DNA of 64,000 nt from an uncultured Clostridia bacterium. GTDB lineage: Bacteria > Bacillota > Clostridia > TANB77 > CAG-508. The DNA lies in the NCBI GenBank assembly GCA_934120315.1, contig CAKOTX010000001.1:183718-247717 (forward strand), given 5' to 3'. The notes under the pieces are model-generated. The model was not told where the DNA came from. It made no database searches and saw nothing but the letters and a program-made list of their open reading frames with translations. Made by a program: the position numbers and the translations under genes. Numbering within the stretch: position 1 is the first letter of the stretch; each line of letters opens with the position of its first letter. Shown here one piece after another: positions 7,632-17,186 of the stretch.

Positions 7632-8195
7632 CTATTTTTTAGATTTCTTTTTTAGGAATATTGAAATTGATATTATAAGAAGAATAGCAACTATAATTGC
7701 TATAACTCCAGGCCAACCTAATACTGCAACAATTTTACTTCCTAAAGACATTATAATTCCTGCTAAAACTACGCCAAGTGCAACAGCAGAAATACTTGTT
7801 TTAAAATCAAGATTTAAAAAGCTAGCTGCTAATGTACCAGTCCATGCGCCTGTTCCAGGTAAAGGAATTCCTACAAATAAAAGTAATGCCCAAAATATTC
7901 CACTATTTCCTGCTGATGCTTTAAGTTTTTCTCCACCTTTTTCACCTTTTTCTAAACACCAAGTGAAAAATTTTCCTATTATTTTTTTATCTTTTCCCCA
8001 TTCAAGGACTTTTCTTGCAAATAAATAAATTATAGGAACGGGAAGCATATTTCCTATTATTGCTATTGGATAATATAAAAATATATTAAGCCCAAGACCT
8101 TCAGCAATTGGTATAGCTCCTCTTAGTTCTACAATAGGAACCATAGAAACTACAAAAACTATAAGGTATTTTATTAATAATGGTAAACTTGCCAT
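7632..8195 (-). CDS. Putative small multidrug export protein (Sm_multidrug_ex/COG2426 family)
   Basis: This 187-residue membrane protein has hydrophobic segments near residues 5-25, 37-60, 100-125 and 135-180. The family hallmark 'VPIVELRGAIPIAEGLG' is near the N-terminus and FVGIPLPGTGAWTG is in the middle, both conserved in COG2426. These proteins are related to DedA-like membrane proteins. The export annotation of the family rests on weak evidence, so the substrate is unknown. A poly-Lys C-terminus (FLKKKSKK) faces the cytoplasm. The SD AAGGAGG fits ATG 8195. A TTGACT/TAAAAT promoter lies upstream on the minus strand. Confidence 0.85.
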   Translation of the reverse strand: MASLPLLIKYLIVFVVSMVPIVELRGAIPIAEGLGLNIFLYYPIAIIGNMLPVPIIYLFARKVLEWGKDKKIIGKFFTWCLEKGEKGGEKLKASAGNSGIFWALLLFVGIPLPGTGAWTGTLAASFLNLDFKTSISAVALGVVLAGIIMSLGSKIVAVLGWPGVIAIIVAILLIISISIFLKKKSKK

Positions 8196-8224
8196 ATTTT
8201 CCTCCTTAAAAATTAACTTATTCT

Positions 8225-8254
8225 ATTTTACTATAACATATAAAAAAGTCAAGG
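8225..8254 (-). promoter_or_regulatory. Minus-strand promoter of the gene at 7632
   Basis: On the minus strand, TTGACT (8254-8249), a 16-18 bp spacer and a TAAAAT-type -10 (8230-8225). Confidence 0.5.
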
Positions 8255-8285
8255 AAAATAGAATAAAAAATTTGAATAAAAAACA

Positions 8286-8315
8286 TTGACAAACTTGTCT
8301 TAAATATGTTATTAT
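8286..8315 (+). promoter_or_regulatory. Promoter of rpoB
   Basis: TTGACA (8286-8291), an 18-bp spacer and TATTAT (8310-8315) preceded by TG. The leader from here to the rpoB start is ~230 nt and holds a short reading frame at 8420. No terminator-like structure was seen in it. Confidence 0.65.
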
Positions 8316-8419
8316 AAATAATGTATGACTTTAAATAAAAATGGATATTTGTGCCATTTTTAGAAAGAAAAAAATTTAATTCACAATTGTTAAAAATTAG
8401 AAAAATAAGAATTAGATAT

Positions 8420-8482
8420 ATGGAAGTAAAATGTAGGAGTTGTGGAAGCAGACAATATCTGAAAATTTATGAAAATATATAA
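8420..8482 (+). CDS. Possible 20-residue CxxC micropeptide in the rpoB leader
   Basis: ATG 8420 opens a 20-codon frame containing CRSCG, a zinc-knuckle-like CxxC. The frame is open further upstream, to a TAA at 8336, with GTG 8351 as an alternative start. There is no good ribosome binding site before ATG 8420. It could be a leader peptide of rpoB, a remnant of a larger zinc-ribbon gene, or chance in an AT-rich leader. Confidence 0.25.
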   Translation: MEVKCRSCGSRQYLKIYENI

Positions 8483-8551
8483 TAAGAAGAGATTTTTCTA
8501 AATAAAATAAAACATTTAAATCTGCTTAATATTTTTTAAGGAGTGATTTGT

Positions 8552-11500
8552 TTGAAAATCAAAGATGTTCAGTTCGGAAGAACAACTCGTAAAGACTTTT
8601 CAAAAGTTGGAGATTACATTGAAATGCCAAACCTAATAAAAGTTCAAAAAGACTCTTATGATTGGTTTGTAGAAGAAGGACTTGGAGAAGTATTAAAAGA
8701 TATTTCACCAATAATTGACTACTCAGGAAATTTAGTTCTAGAATTTTTCGATTATTACATGGAAGACAAAACAAAATATACTGAAGAAGAAGCAAAAGAA
8801 AGAGATGCTACATATTCAACAAGATTACACGTAAAAGTAAGATTAATTAACCGTGAATCTGGAGAAATAAAAGAGCAAGAAATTTATTTAGGTGATTTTC
8901 CATTAATGACAGAAAGTGGAACATTCATTATTAATGGTGCAGAAAGAGTTGTAGTAAGCCAATTAGTTCGTTCACCAGGATGCTACTATGACGAGATATT
9001 TGACACAAAAACAGGAAAGAAAACTTATACATCAACAGTAATGCCATTAAGAGGTGCTTGGATTGAATACGAAACAGATGGAAATGATATGTTCTGGGTA
9101 CGTGTTGATAGAACAAGAAAAATACCAGTAACAACATTATTAAGAGCCATTGGATTAGTATCAGATGACCAAATCAGATCATTATTTGGAGAAGAAAATT
9201 TATTAGAAACAACAATTCAAAAAGATCCAATTAAAACAAACGAAGAAGCATTAATAGAAATTTATAAGAAATTAAGACCAGGAGAATTACCAACAGTAGA
9301 AGCCGCAAGAAGCTTATTTAATGGATTATTCTTTGATAATAGAAGATATGATTTAGCAAAAGTAGGAAGATATAAATTCAACCAAAAATTAAGCATTGCA
9401 AATAGAATCAAAAATAAAGTTGCATTTGATGACATCATGGATAAAGAAACTGGAGAAGTATTTGTAGCAGCTGGAGAAATAATTACACCAGAAGTTGCAG
9501 AAGATATTCAAAATGCAGGAATAAATATAGTAGATTTAAAAATTGGTGACAAAAAAGTTAGAGTAATAGGAAATGGAATTGTAAATATTCACAAAGTATT
9601 ACCAAATGTAGATTTAAGTAGCTTACATTTCAAAGAAGATGTAAATTATGAAGTATTGAAAAACATTATGGAAAATACAAGTGAAGAAGATTTAGTAAGT
9701 ACAATTAAAGAAAGATATGATGAATTAGTACCAAAACATATTACAACAGAAGATATGATTGCATCAGTAAACTACTTATTAAATATGTATAATGGATTAG
9801 GAAAGAAAGATGATATAGATCATTTAGCTAACCGTAGAATAAGATGTGTTGGAGAATTATTACAAAATCAATTTAGAATTGGTTTAACAAGACTTGAAAG
9901 AGTTGTTCGTGAAAGAATGACAATACAAGACTTAGATGTTATAACACCACAAACATTAATTAATACCAAACCAATAACATCATCAATAAGAGAATTCTTT
10001 GGAAGTTCACAATTATCACAATTCATGGACCAAACAAACCCACTTTCAGAATTAACACATAAAAGAAGAATTTCAGCATTAGGACCTGGAGGACTTTCAA
10101 GAGAAAGAGCTGGATTCGAGGTACGTGATATTCACTATACACACTATGGTAGACTATGTCCAATTGAATCTCCAGAAGGACCAAACATTGGATTAATTTC
10201 AGCATTGTCATCATTTGCAAATATTAATGAATATGGATTTATCGAAACACCATATAGAAAAATAGATCCAGAAACACATAGAGTTACAGATATTGTTGAA
10301 TACATGAGTGCAGATGTAGAAGATAATTATACAATAGCTCAAGCATCTGAACCAATGGATGAAAACGGAGAATTTATTAACAAACGTGTACGTGTAAGAC
10401 GTAGAAATGAAATTATCGAAGTAGATAAAAATGAAGTTCAATATATAGATGTATCACCAAAACAATTAGTATCAATAGCTGCAGCCATGATACCATTCTT
10501 AGAGAACGATGATGCTAAGAGATCATTGATGGGATCAAACATGCAACGTCAAGCTGTTCCATTAATGACAACAGAAGCTCCAATAATTGCAACAGGTATA
10601 GAATACAGAGCTGCAATGGATTCAGGAATATTAGTTCTAGCTGAAGACGATGGAGTTGTAGAAAAAGTTACTAGTGATAGTATTACAATGAAATATAATA
10701 ATGGAAAAACTGTTATCCACAAATTACGTAAGTTCAAGAGAACAAATGGTGGAACATGTATAAACCAAAGACCTATAGTAAGAAAAGGTGAAATGGTTAA
10801 AAAAGGTGATGCCTTAGCAGATGGACCTGCAACAAAAGATGGAGAAATGGCATTAGGTAAAAATATGCTTGTTGCATTCTCTACATGGGAAGGTTATAAC
10901 TACGAGGATGCTATTCTTTTAAATGAAAGATTAGTACAAGAAGATATATTCACATCAATTCACATTGAAGAATATGATTGTGAATGCCGTGATACAAAAC
11001 TAGGTGCAGAAGAAATCACAAGAGATATTCCAAATGTTGGTGATGATGCATTAAAAGACCTAGATGAAAACGGAATTATAAGAATTGGTGCAGAAGTAAG
11101 ACCTGGAGATATATTAGTTGGTAAAGTAACTCCAAAAGGAGAAACAGAACTAACAGCAGAAGAAAGATTACTTCGTGCTATATTTGGAGAAAAAGCTAGA
11201 GAGGTAAGAGATACATCACTTCGTGTACCACATGGTGAAGCTGGAACAATAGTTGATGTAAAAATCTTTACAAGAGATAATTCAGAAGAATTAGGCCCTG
11301 GAGTAAATCAAGTAATTAGATGTTATATTGCAACTAAGAGAAAAATATCAGTTGGTGATAAAATGGCTGGACGTCATGGTAACAAAGGTGTAATTTCAAG
11401 AATATTACCAAAAGAAGATATGCCATTCTTACCAGATGGAACACCAATAGACATTTTATTAAACCCATTAGGTATACCATCTCGTATGAACTTAGGACAA

Positions 11501-12268
11501 ATCCTAGAAGTTCACTTAGGTGCTGCTGCAAGAGCATTAGGATACAAAGTATCAACACCAGTATTTGATGGTGCATCAGAACCAGAAATAGAAGAATTAT
11601 TAAAAGAAGCTGGATTAACACCAGATGGAAAACAAACTTTATATGATGGTAGAACAGGAGAAGCATTTGACAAACCAATTACAGTTGGTGTTATGTATAT
11701 GTTAAAGCTACATCACTTAGTTGATGATAAAATACATGCTCGTTCAACTGGACCATACTCATTAGTAACACAACAACCACTTGGAGGTAAAGCTCAATTC
11801 GGTGGACAACGTTTCGGAGAGATGGAAGTTTGGGCACTAGAAGCATATGGTGCAGCATATACATTACAAGAAATTTTAACAGTAAAATCAGATGATACTG
11901 TTGGACGTGTTAAAGCATATGAAGCAATTGTTAAAGGTGAAAATATTCCTGAACCAGGAGTTCCAGAAAGCTTTAAAGTTCTTGTAAAAGAATTACAAGC
12001 ATTAGGATTAGACATTAAATTATATTCTGAAAATAATGAAGAACTAGAATTAAAAGAACATATTGAAGACGGAATTGATTATGATGAAACATCAGAAGGA
12101 AAAACATTAACAGAAGATGATGTTTTAATTCATGAAGACTTAGAAGATGGATATTCTGAAGAAGATGAAGAAATGGCTGATGATGAAGACGAAGATAATG
12201 ATGAATTATTTAATGATGATGATTTAGATGATGATGAAGATATCTACGGAAAAGATGATATGGAATAA
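8552..12268 (+). CDS. rpoB: RNA polymerase beta subunit
   Basis: This 1,238-residue beta subunit forms one pincer of the RNA polymerase active-site cleft. The start is the TTG at 8552: AAGGAG (8538-8543) is 8 bases upstream, and the GTG at 8543 lies inside that site. The rifampicin-binding cluster is intact ([20 protein letters not shown], then [12 protein letters not shown], about residues 484-520) with the sensitive-type Gln, Asp, His and Ser residues. Also present are [10 protein letters not shown], the [13 protein letters not shown] catalytic-site segment, and the C-terminal clamp region '[21 protein letters not shown]'. The last ~65 residues form a very acidic Asp/Glu-rich tail, longer than usual. 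It is co-transcribed with rpoC. Confidence 0.98.
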   Translation: MKIKDVQFGRTTRKDFSKVGDYIEMPNLIKVQKDSYDWFVEEGLGEVLKDISPIIDYSGNLVLEFFDYYMEDKTKYTEEEAKERDATYSTRLHVKVRLINRESGEIKEQEIYLGDFPLMTESGTFIINGAERVVVSQLVRSPGCYYDEIFDTKTGKKTYTSTVMPLRGAWIEYETDGNDMFWVRVDRTRKIPVTTLLRAIGLVSDDQIRSLFGEENLLETTIQKDPIKTNEEALIEIYKKLRPGELPTVEAARSLFNGLFFDNRRYDLAKVGRYKFNQKLSIANRIKNKVAFDDIMDKETGEVFVAAGEIITPEVAEDIQNAGINIVDLKIGDKKVRVIGNGIVNIHKVLPNVDLSSLHFKEDVNYEVLKNIMENTSEEDLVSTIKERYDELVPKHITTEDMIASVNYLLNMYNGLGKKDDIDHLANRRIRCVGELLQNQFRIGLTRLERVVRERMTIQDLDVITPQTLINTKPITSSIREFFGSSQLSQFMDQTNPLSELTHKRRISALGPGGLSRERAGFEVRDIHYTHYGRLCPIESPEGPNIGLISALSSFANINEYGFIETPYRKIDPETHRVTDIVEYMSADVEDNYTIAQASEPMDENGEFINKRVRVRRRNEIIEVDKNEVQYIDVSPKQLVSIAAAMIPFLENDDAKRSLMGSNMQRQAVPLMTTEAPIIATGIEYRAAMDSGILVLAEDDGVVEKVTSDSITMKYNNGKTVIHKLRKFKRTNGGTCINQRPIVRKGEMVKKGDALADGPATKDGEMALGKNMLVAFSTWEGYNYEDAILLNERLVQEDIFTSIHIEEYDCECRDTKLGAEEITRDIPNVGDDALKDLDENGIIRIGAEVRPGDILVGKVTPKGETELTAEERLLRAIFGEKAREVRDTSLRVPHGEAGTIVDVKIFTRDNSEELGPGVNQVIRCYIATKRKISVGDKMAGRHGNKGVISRILPKEDMPFLPDGTPIDILLNPLGIPSRMNLGQILEVHLGAAARALGYKVSTPVFDGASEPEIEELLKEAGLTPDGKQTLYDGRTGEAFDKPITVGVMYMLKLHHLVDDKIHARSTGPYSLVTQQPLGGKAQFGGQRFGEMEVWALEAYGAAYTLQEILTVKSDDTVGRVKAYEAIVKGENIPEPGVPESFKVLVKELQALGLDIKLYSENNEELELKEHIEDGIDYDETSEGKTLTEDDVLIHEDLEDGYSEEDEEMADDEDEDNDELFNDDDLDDDEDIYGKDDME

Positions 12269-12281
12269 ATTAATTAAATAG

Positions 12282-12352
12282 ATTTTCAAAAGTATTTAGG
12301 CGACGGAAAGGTTTGCAAGAGCAGAGGTTAGACCTAAATACTGTTTGAAAAT
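12282..12352 (+). promoter_or_regulatory. Large hairpin between rpoB and rpoC
   Basis: ATTTTCAAA plus AGTATTTAGG (12282-12300) pairs with CCTAAATACT plus TTTGAAAAT (12333-12352). This gives a 19-bp stem with one bulged G (12343) and a 32-nt loop that has an AAAGGTTTGCAAGAGCAGAG core. No T-run follows, so it is not an ordinary terminator. It may be a processing or stability element, or a protein-binding site. Confidence 0.6.
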
Positions 12353-12389
12353 TACCCAAAAAATTTAAGAAGGGGGACATCTAATAAAG

Positions 12390-15300
12390 ATGGATGAATT
12401 AGAGATATTCAACAAAATAAAAATAGGAATTGCATCAGATGAAAAAATAAGAGAATGGTCAAAAGGTGAAGTAAAAAAACCAGAGACTATAAACTATAGA
12501 ACATTAAAACCAGAAAAAGATGGTTTATTTTGTGAAAAAATATTTGGACCAACAAAAGACTGGGAATGTCATTGTGGTAAATATAAAAGAGTAAGATATA
12601 AAGGTATAGTTTGTGATAGGTGTGGTGTTGAAGTAACAAAGGCAAAAGTAAGAAGAGAAAGAATGGGACACATTGAACTTGCTGCACCAGTTGCACATAT
12701 TTGGTATTTCAAAGGAATTCCAAGTAGAATTGCCCTAATGCTAGATGTATCACCAAGAAATCTTGAAAAAGTTATTTATTTTGCTTCTTATATCGTAACA
12801 GATAAAGGAACTTCAGGATTAGAAAAATGCCAAGTTTTAAATGAAAAAGAATACCATGATGCAGAAGAAAAATATGGTAAAAAATCATTTAAAGCAGAAA
12901 TGGGTGCTGAAGCAATAAGGAAATTATTAGCAGAAATCGATTTAGATAAATTAACTGCTGAAATTGAAAAAGACTTAGAAACAGCAAGTGAACAAAGAAA
13001 AGCAAAATTAATAAAAAGACTAGATACAGTAGAAGCATTTAGAAATTCAGGAAATAGACCTGAATGGATGGTAATGAATGTTGTGCCAGTAATTCCACCT
13101 GATTTAAGACCAATGGTTCAATTAGACGGTGGTAGATTTGCAACATCAGACTTAAATGATTTATATAGAAGAGTAATAAACAGAAATAACAGATTAAAGA
13201 GATTACTTGAACTTGGAGCACCAGAAATCATTGTAAGAAATGAAAAAAGAATGTTACAAGAATCAGTAGATGCTTTAATTGATAACTCAAGACGTGGAAG
13301 ACCTGTTACAGGTGCTGGAAACAGACCATTAAAATCTTTATCAGATTTATTAAAAGGAAAACAAGGTAGATTCCGTCAAAACTTATTAGGAAAAAGAGTT
13401 GACTACTCAGGTCGTTCTGTAATCGTAGTAGGACCTGAATTAAAACTATATCAATGTGGACTTCCAAAAGAAATGGCAATAGAATTATTCAAACCATTTG
13501 TAATGAGAGAATTAGTGGGAAGACACTTAGCACACAATATTAAGAGTGCAAAAAGAATGGTAGAAAGATTAAGTCCAGAAGTATGGGGAATCCTAGAAGA
13601 AGTTATTAAAGATCACCCAGTAATGCTTAACCGTGCTCCTACACTACACAGACTAGGTATACAAGCATTTGAACCAGTATTAGTAGAAGGTAGAGCAATC
13701 AAGTTACATGCATTAGTATGTGAAGCTTTCAACGCTGACTTCGATGGTGACCAGATGGCTGTTCACTTACCATTAACACCAGAAGCACAAGCAGAATCAA
13801 GATATTTAATGCTTGCAACAAATAACTTATTGAAACCACAAGATGGTAAGCCAGTAGCTGTACCAAGACTAGACATGATTTTAGGAAGTTATTATTTAAC
13901 AATGACATTAGATGGAGAATTAGGAGAAGGAAAATATTTCAAAGATCCTGATGAAGCATTAATGGCTTTCCAAAACAAAGTAGTTTCAATACATGCAAAA
14001 ATCTTTGTAAGAGTAAGCAAAGAAATTGATGGAGAAATCAAAACTAAGAAAATTCCTACAAGTGTTGGTAGAATTATCTTTAACCAAGGTATTCCACAAG
14101 ACTTAGGATTTATAGATAGAAAAGAAGATCCATTCCAATACGAAATTGATTTCCCAGTTATGAAGAAGTCAATGGGAACAATTATTGAAAGAGTAATTGA
14201 TAAACATGGATTAACAGAATCTGCAGAAGTAATTGATTATATCAAAGCTTTAGGATTCAAATATTCAACAGTTGCAGGTATCACATTCTCAGTAGCAGAT
14301 GTTGAAGTACCAGCAGCAAAGAAAGAAATATTAGCAGAAGCTGATAAACAAGTTGAAAAAGTTAGAAACCAATATAGAAGAGGTTTAATAACAGATGATG
14401 AAAGATATCAATCAGTTGTTAACATCTGGGAAAAGGCTACAAACGATGTAAGTAAAGCAATGGAAGAAAACTTTGATGACTTGAACCCAATATACATGAT
14501 GGTTAAATCAGGAGCCCGTGGTAACATGAACCAATTAAGACAAATTGCAGGTATGCGTGGACTTATGGCTAGTACAACTGGTAAAGCAGTTGAAATTCCA
14601 ATTAAGTCATGTTTCCGTGAAGGTCTAGATGCATTGGAATACTTCATATCATCACATGGTGCTCGTAAAGGACTTTCAGATACAGCTTTAAGAACAGCAG
14701 ACTCTGGATACTTAACAAGAAGATTAGTAGATGTATCACAAGATATCATTGTTAGAGAACATGATTGTGGAACAGATGAAGGATTAATGTTAGAGGATAT
14801 TAAAGATGGAAATCAAGTTGTAGAAGGTCTAGAAGAAAGACTAGAAGGAAGATATCCATTAAATGATATTACAAATCCAACAACTGGAGAATTAATTGTT
14901 GATACAAATACAATGATAAATAAAGAAATTGCAAAACAAATAGTAGATGCAGGAATTACACAAGTTTTTGTACGTTCAGTAATTGGATGTAGAGGAAAAC
15001 ATGGTGTATGTCAAAAATGCTATGGTATGGGATTAGCAAGAAGAGAATTAGTATCAATTGGTGAATCTGTTGGTATTATTGCAGCTCAATCAATTGGTGA
15101 ACCTGGTACACAGTTAACCATGAGAACAATTCACTCTGGTGGTGTTGCTGGTGTTGCTGATATCACTCAAGGTCTTCCAAGAGTTGAGGAAATCTTTGAA
15201 GCTAGAAAACCAAAGGGTGTTGCAGTAATTACAGAAATTGATGGTAAAGTAAAAATTTCTGAATCTAAGAAGAAATTAGAAGTAATTGTAACTTCTAGTG

Positions 15301-15947
15301 ATGATTCAAGAACATATACAATACCATTTGGATCAAAATTAAAAGTTAAAGATGGAGACGAAGTAAAAGCTGCACAACCACTTATTGAAGGTTCTATAAA
15401 CCCAGCTGAAATTTTAGCAATAAAAGGTCCAGAGGGAGTTTATGAATATGTAATTTCTGAAATTCAAAAAGCATATAGAAGCCAAGGTGTTGATATTAAT
15501 GATAAACACGTTGAAGTAATTGCAAGACAAATGCTTAGAAAGATGAGAGTTGAGGATGGTGGAGATACAGATATGTTCCCAGGATCTTTGGTGGATATGT
15601 ATGAATTCTCAGATAAGAATAAAGCTGCTATTGCAGAAGGAAAACGTCCTGCAACTGGTAAGAGAGCATTACTAGGAATTACAAAAGCTTCTCTTGCAAC
15701 AGATAGCTTCTTATCAGCTGCATCATTCCAAGAAACAACAAGAGTATTAACAGAAGCAGCAATTAAAGGTAAGGAAGATGATTTATTAGGATTAAAAGAA
15801 AATGTAATCATTGGTAAATTAATTCCTGCTGGTACTGGTATGAAGAGATATCAAGATGTTCAAATAAAAGTTGAAGGTCAAGATGAAGTTACTACTAGTG
15901 AAGAGACAGAAGAACAAGCTGAAACAGAAAATAATGATATAGCATAA
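12390..15947 (+). CDS. rpoC: RNA polymerase beta' subunit
   Basis: This 1,185-residue subunit carries the catalytic magnesium site [12 protein letters not shown] (NADFDGD at residues 448-454). The N-terminal zinc ribbon is seen as CHCG then CDRCG (residues ~60-80), and the second zinc site as [17 protein letters not shown]. The bridge-helix/trigger-loop region ([20 protein letters not shown], written here as [21 protein letters not shown]) and the switch region are intact. The C-terminus ends in a short acidic Glu/Thr stretch. The length matches Firmicutes rpoC without large insertions. The ribosome binding site AGAAGGGGG is 13 bases from ATG, slightly far. It follows rpoB after a structured 121-bp spacer. 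Confidence 0.98.
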   Translation: MDELEIFNKIKIGIASDEKIREWSKGEVKKPETINYRTLKPEKDGLFCEKIFGPTKDWECHCGKYKRVRYKGIVCDRCGVEVTKAKVRRERMGHIELAAPVAHIWYFKGIPSRIALMLDVSPRNLEKVIYFASYIVTDKGTSGLEKCQVLNEKEYHDAEEKYGKKSFKAEMGAEAIRKLLAEIDLDKLTAEIEKDLETASEQRKAKLIKRLDTVEAFRNSGNRPEWMVMNVVPVIPPDLRPMVQLDGGRFATSDLNDLYRRVINRNNRLKRLLELGAPEIIVRNEKRMLQESVDALIDNSRRGRPVTGAGNRPLKSLSDLLKGKQGRFRQNLLGKRVDYSGRSVIVVGPELKLYQCGLPKEMAIELFKPFVMRELVGRHLAHNIKSAKRMVERLSPEVWGILEEVIKDHPVMLNRAPTLHRLGIQAFEPVLVEGRAIKLHALVCEAFNADFDGDQMAVHLPLTPEAQAESRYLMLATNNLLKPQDGKPVAVPRLDMILGSYYLTMTLDGELGEGKYFKDPDEALMAFQNKVVSIHAKIFVRVSKEIDGEIKTKKIPTSVGRIIFNQGIPQDLGFIDRKEDPFQYEIDFPVMKKSMGTIIERVIDKHGLTESAEVIDYIKALGFKYSTVAGITFSVADVEVPAAKKEILAEADKQVEKVRNQYRRGLITDDERYQSVVNIWEKATNDVSKAMEENFDDLNPIYMMVKSGARGNMNQLRQIAGMRGLMASTTGKAVEIPIKSCFREGLDALEYFISSHGARKGLSDTALRTADSGYLTRRLVDVSQDIIVREHDCGTDEGLMLEDIKDGNQVVEGLEERLEGRYPLNDITNPTTGELIVDTNTMINKEIAKQIVDAGITQVFVRSVIGCRGKHGVCQKCYGMGLARRELVSIGESVGIIAAQSIGEPGTQLTMRTIHSGGVAGVADITQGLPRVEEIFEARKPKGVAVITEIDGKVKISESKKKLEVIVTSSDDSRTYTIPFGSKLKVKDGDEVKAAQPLIEGSINPAEILAIKGPEGVYEYVISEIQKAYRSQGVDINDKHVEVIARQMLRKMRVEDGGDTDMFPGSLVDMYEFSDKNKAAIAEGKRPATGKRALLGITKASLATDSFLSAASFQETTRVLTEAAIKGKEDDLLGLKENVIIGKLIPAGTGMKRYQDVQIKVEGQDEVTTSEETEEQAETENNDIA

Positions 15948-15950
15948 CTA

Positions 15951-15984
15951 AAAAGAGGAAACTTTTAATGGAGTTTCCTCTTTT
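15951..15984. terminator. Bidirectional terminator after rpoC
   Basis: AAAAGAGGAAACT and AGTTTCCTCTTTT form a 13-bp stem. The right arm overlaps the stop of the minus-strand HD gene. Confidence 0.88.
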
Positions 15985-16447
15985 AAGCTATTTTAAAAAT
16001 ATAAAAAGCACAATATGTAGACCATTCCTTAAAAGCACAGTATTTATCGACAAGAGTTACAATAAAGCTTTCTAAATATTTAGGAGGAGAAAAAGTAAGA
16101 GGCCACATGTGTTTTAAAATAATATCTTCTTCTTTTTCATTTAAAATAAAAAGTTTTTTTGCATTTTCTAAAGCTTGTTTAGGATGATTTTGAATATGAT
16201 TTTTAGGTCTTATCAATTTGTCTTCACAATCGTAAAAGAAAAAATCATGAAGTAAGGCTGCTCGTGTTGCGGATTTATAGTCTAATTTAAGGAATTTACA
16301 TATATTATAAGTGCGAAAAGCAACTGAAATGCAATGTTCAAATCTGGTATAAGCATAGTGATGTTTGTAGTGTTTTAAATCTTGAAAAGCTTCTGTATAA
16401 ATAATCTTATTAATTAAACTAAAAAAATCATCATTAGTATTTTTCAT
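15983..16447 (-). CDS. HD-domain phosphohydrolase
   Basis: This 154-residue protein has the HD-superfamily pattern: YTRFEHCISVA (His38), an AALLHDFF segment carrying the His67-Asp68 doublet, and a later 'DKYCAF' Asp that completes the metal site. HD proteins hydrolyse phosphate esters of nucleotides or act on cyclic nucleotides and (p)ppGpp. This small stand-alone form is common in Clostridia, and its substrate is unknown. The start is ATG 16447 with the minus-strand SD AGAGGTG. It converges on rpoC and shares the terminator. A weak extended -10 (TGTTAAAAT) lies upstream on the minus strand. Confidence 0.8.
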   Translation of the reverse strand: MKNTNDDFFSLINKIIYTEAFQDLKHYKHHYAYTRFEHCISVAFRTYNICKFLKLDYKSATRAALLHDFFFYDCEDKLIRPKNHIQNHPKQALENAKKLFILNEKEEDIILKHMWPLTFSPPKYLESFIVTLVDKYCAFKEWSTYCAFYIFKIA

Positions 16448-16578
16448 AAATACACCTCTAGATAAATTTTAACATATTTTTTTCAAAAAAGTAATTGTAA
16501 AATTTACCAAGAAATCTATAAAAATTTATAATTTAAAATAGATATGCAACAAAATTTGAGATAAAATGCAGAAAAGAC

Positions 16579-16607
16579 TTGATTTTATGTGAATAAAATG
16601 ATATAAT
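16579..16607 (+). promoter_or_regulatory. Promoter of the interrupted gene at 16639
   Basis: TTGATT (16579-16584), a 17-bp spacer and TATAAT (16602-16607). Confidence 0.75.
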
Positions 16608-16638
16608 TTGTATTATAAAATTTTTAGGAGGTTTTTAT

Positions 16639-17007
16639 ATGTATAACATTTATGTCCGCAGAGATAATTCTTAGTTTGAGGTAAACTTGGACAAAGATTT
16701 GAGCTATTCGTATTCTATTGAAGAAATAGAAAAGTTTAGTGAAAAATTGAAAATCCCAGTTGAACAAGTAGCAATACTTGCTGCTATTATACAGAGGGCA
16801 GCAGAAGACTTGAAGTTGGAAGAACCTGAGTGGCTACAGAAAGATTTTGATATTAGTAGTTTTGACTTAGGCCAATCAATGGAGAGTTATAAAGGACTTG
16901 TAATTAATAGGAATGTGGATATGGAGATAGTCTTAGATAGATTGGCTGTCGAAAATCCAGAAAAAGTGGTAGATGTTAAAAATTTAGAGAATCTGTTTTG
17001 TGATTAA
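16639..17007 (+). CDS. Unknown ~122-codon gene with an in-frame TAG, or 11-codon leader plus TTG-start gene
   Basis: ATG 16639 follows a strong SD (AGGAGG) and encodes MYNIYVRRDNS, then TAG at 16672, then continues in the same frame as FEVNLDKDLSYSYSIEEIEKF to the TAA at 17005. The continuous frame reads naturally through the TAG position. The part after the TAG could instead start at TTG 16687, with GAGG at 16678 (106 residues). The C-terminal part is helical and acidic, with no membrane segment. No family was recognised. Other genes here end in TAG (at 528, 2919, 5661, 40685 and 48244), so TAG is a normal stop. This may be a recent nonsense mutation, a leader peptide coupled to a second start, or a recoded stop. 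Confidence 0.5.
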
Positions 17008-17028
17008 GTAATTACAAAGATTTAGATT

Positions 17029-17067
17029 AGACCTGTTATACTTAGCAATAAGTATGGCAGGTCTTTT
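17029..17067 (+). terminator. Terminator after the interrupted gene
   Basis: AGACCTG/CAGGTCT with an inner CTTA/TAAG pair, followed by TTTT. Confidence 0.8.
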
Positions 17068-17090
17068 CCATTTGGATAAAATAGAAAAAC

Positions 17091-17119
17091 TTGACAAAAA
17101 GCCTATTTAGAAGTATACT
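17091..17119 (+). promoter_or_regulatory. Promoter of gdpP-rplI-dnaB
   Basis: TTGACA (17091-17096), a 17-bp spacer and TATACT (17114-17119). Confidence 0.8.
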
Positions 17120-17186
17120 ATAATAGTATAAAAAGGCAAATAAACAATATAATAAGATTGTAGAAAAGTCTTAAGAAAGGACATTT

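Noticed and set aside
7597..8028. 143-codon + strand frame opposite the small-multidrug-export gene
   Set aside because: Antisense shadow of the real minus-strand gene at 7632-8195, which has a family motif, ribosome binding site and terminator.
12282..12352. Reading the rpoB-rpoC hairpin as a terminator
   Set aside because: No T-run follows the stem and rpoC has no promoter of its own.
16672..16674. Genome-wide reassignment of TAG
   Set aside because: Several clear genes here end in TAG at the expected family length, for example xth (5661) and dusB (48244).
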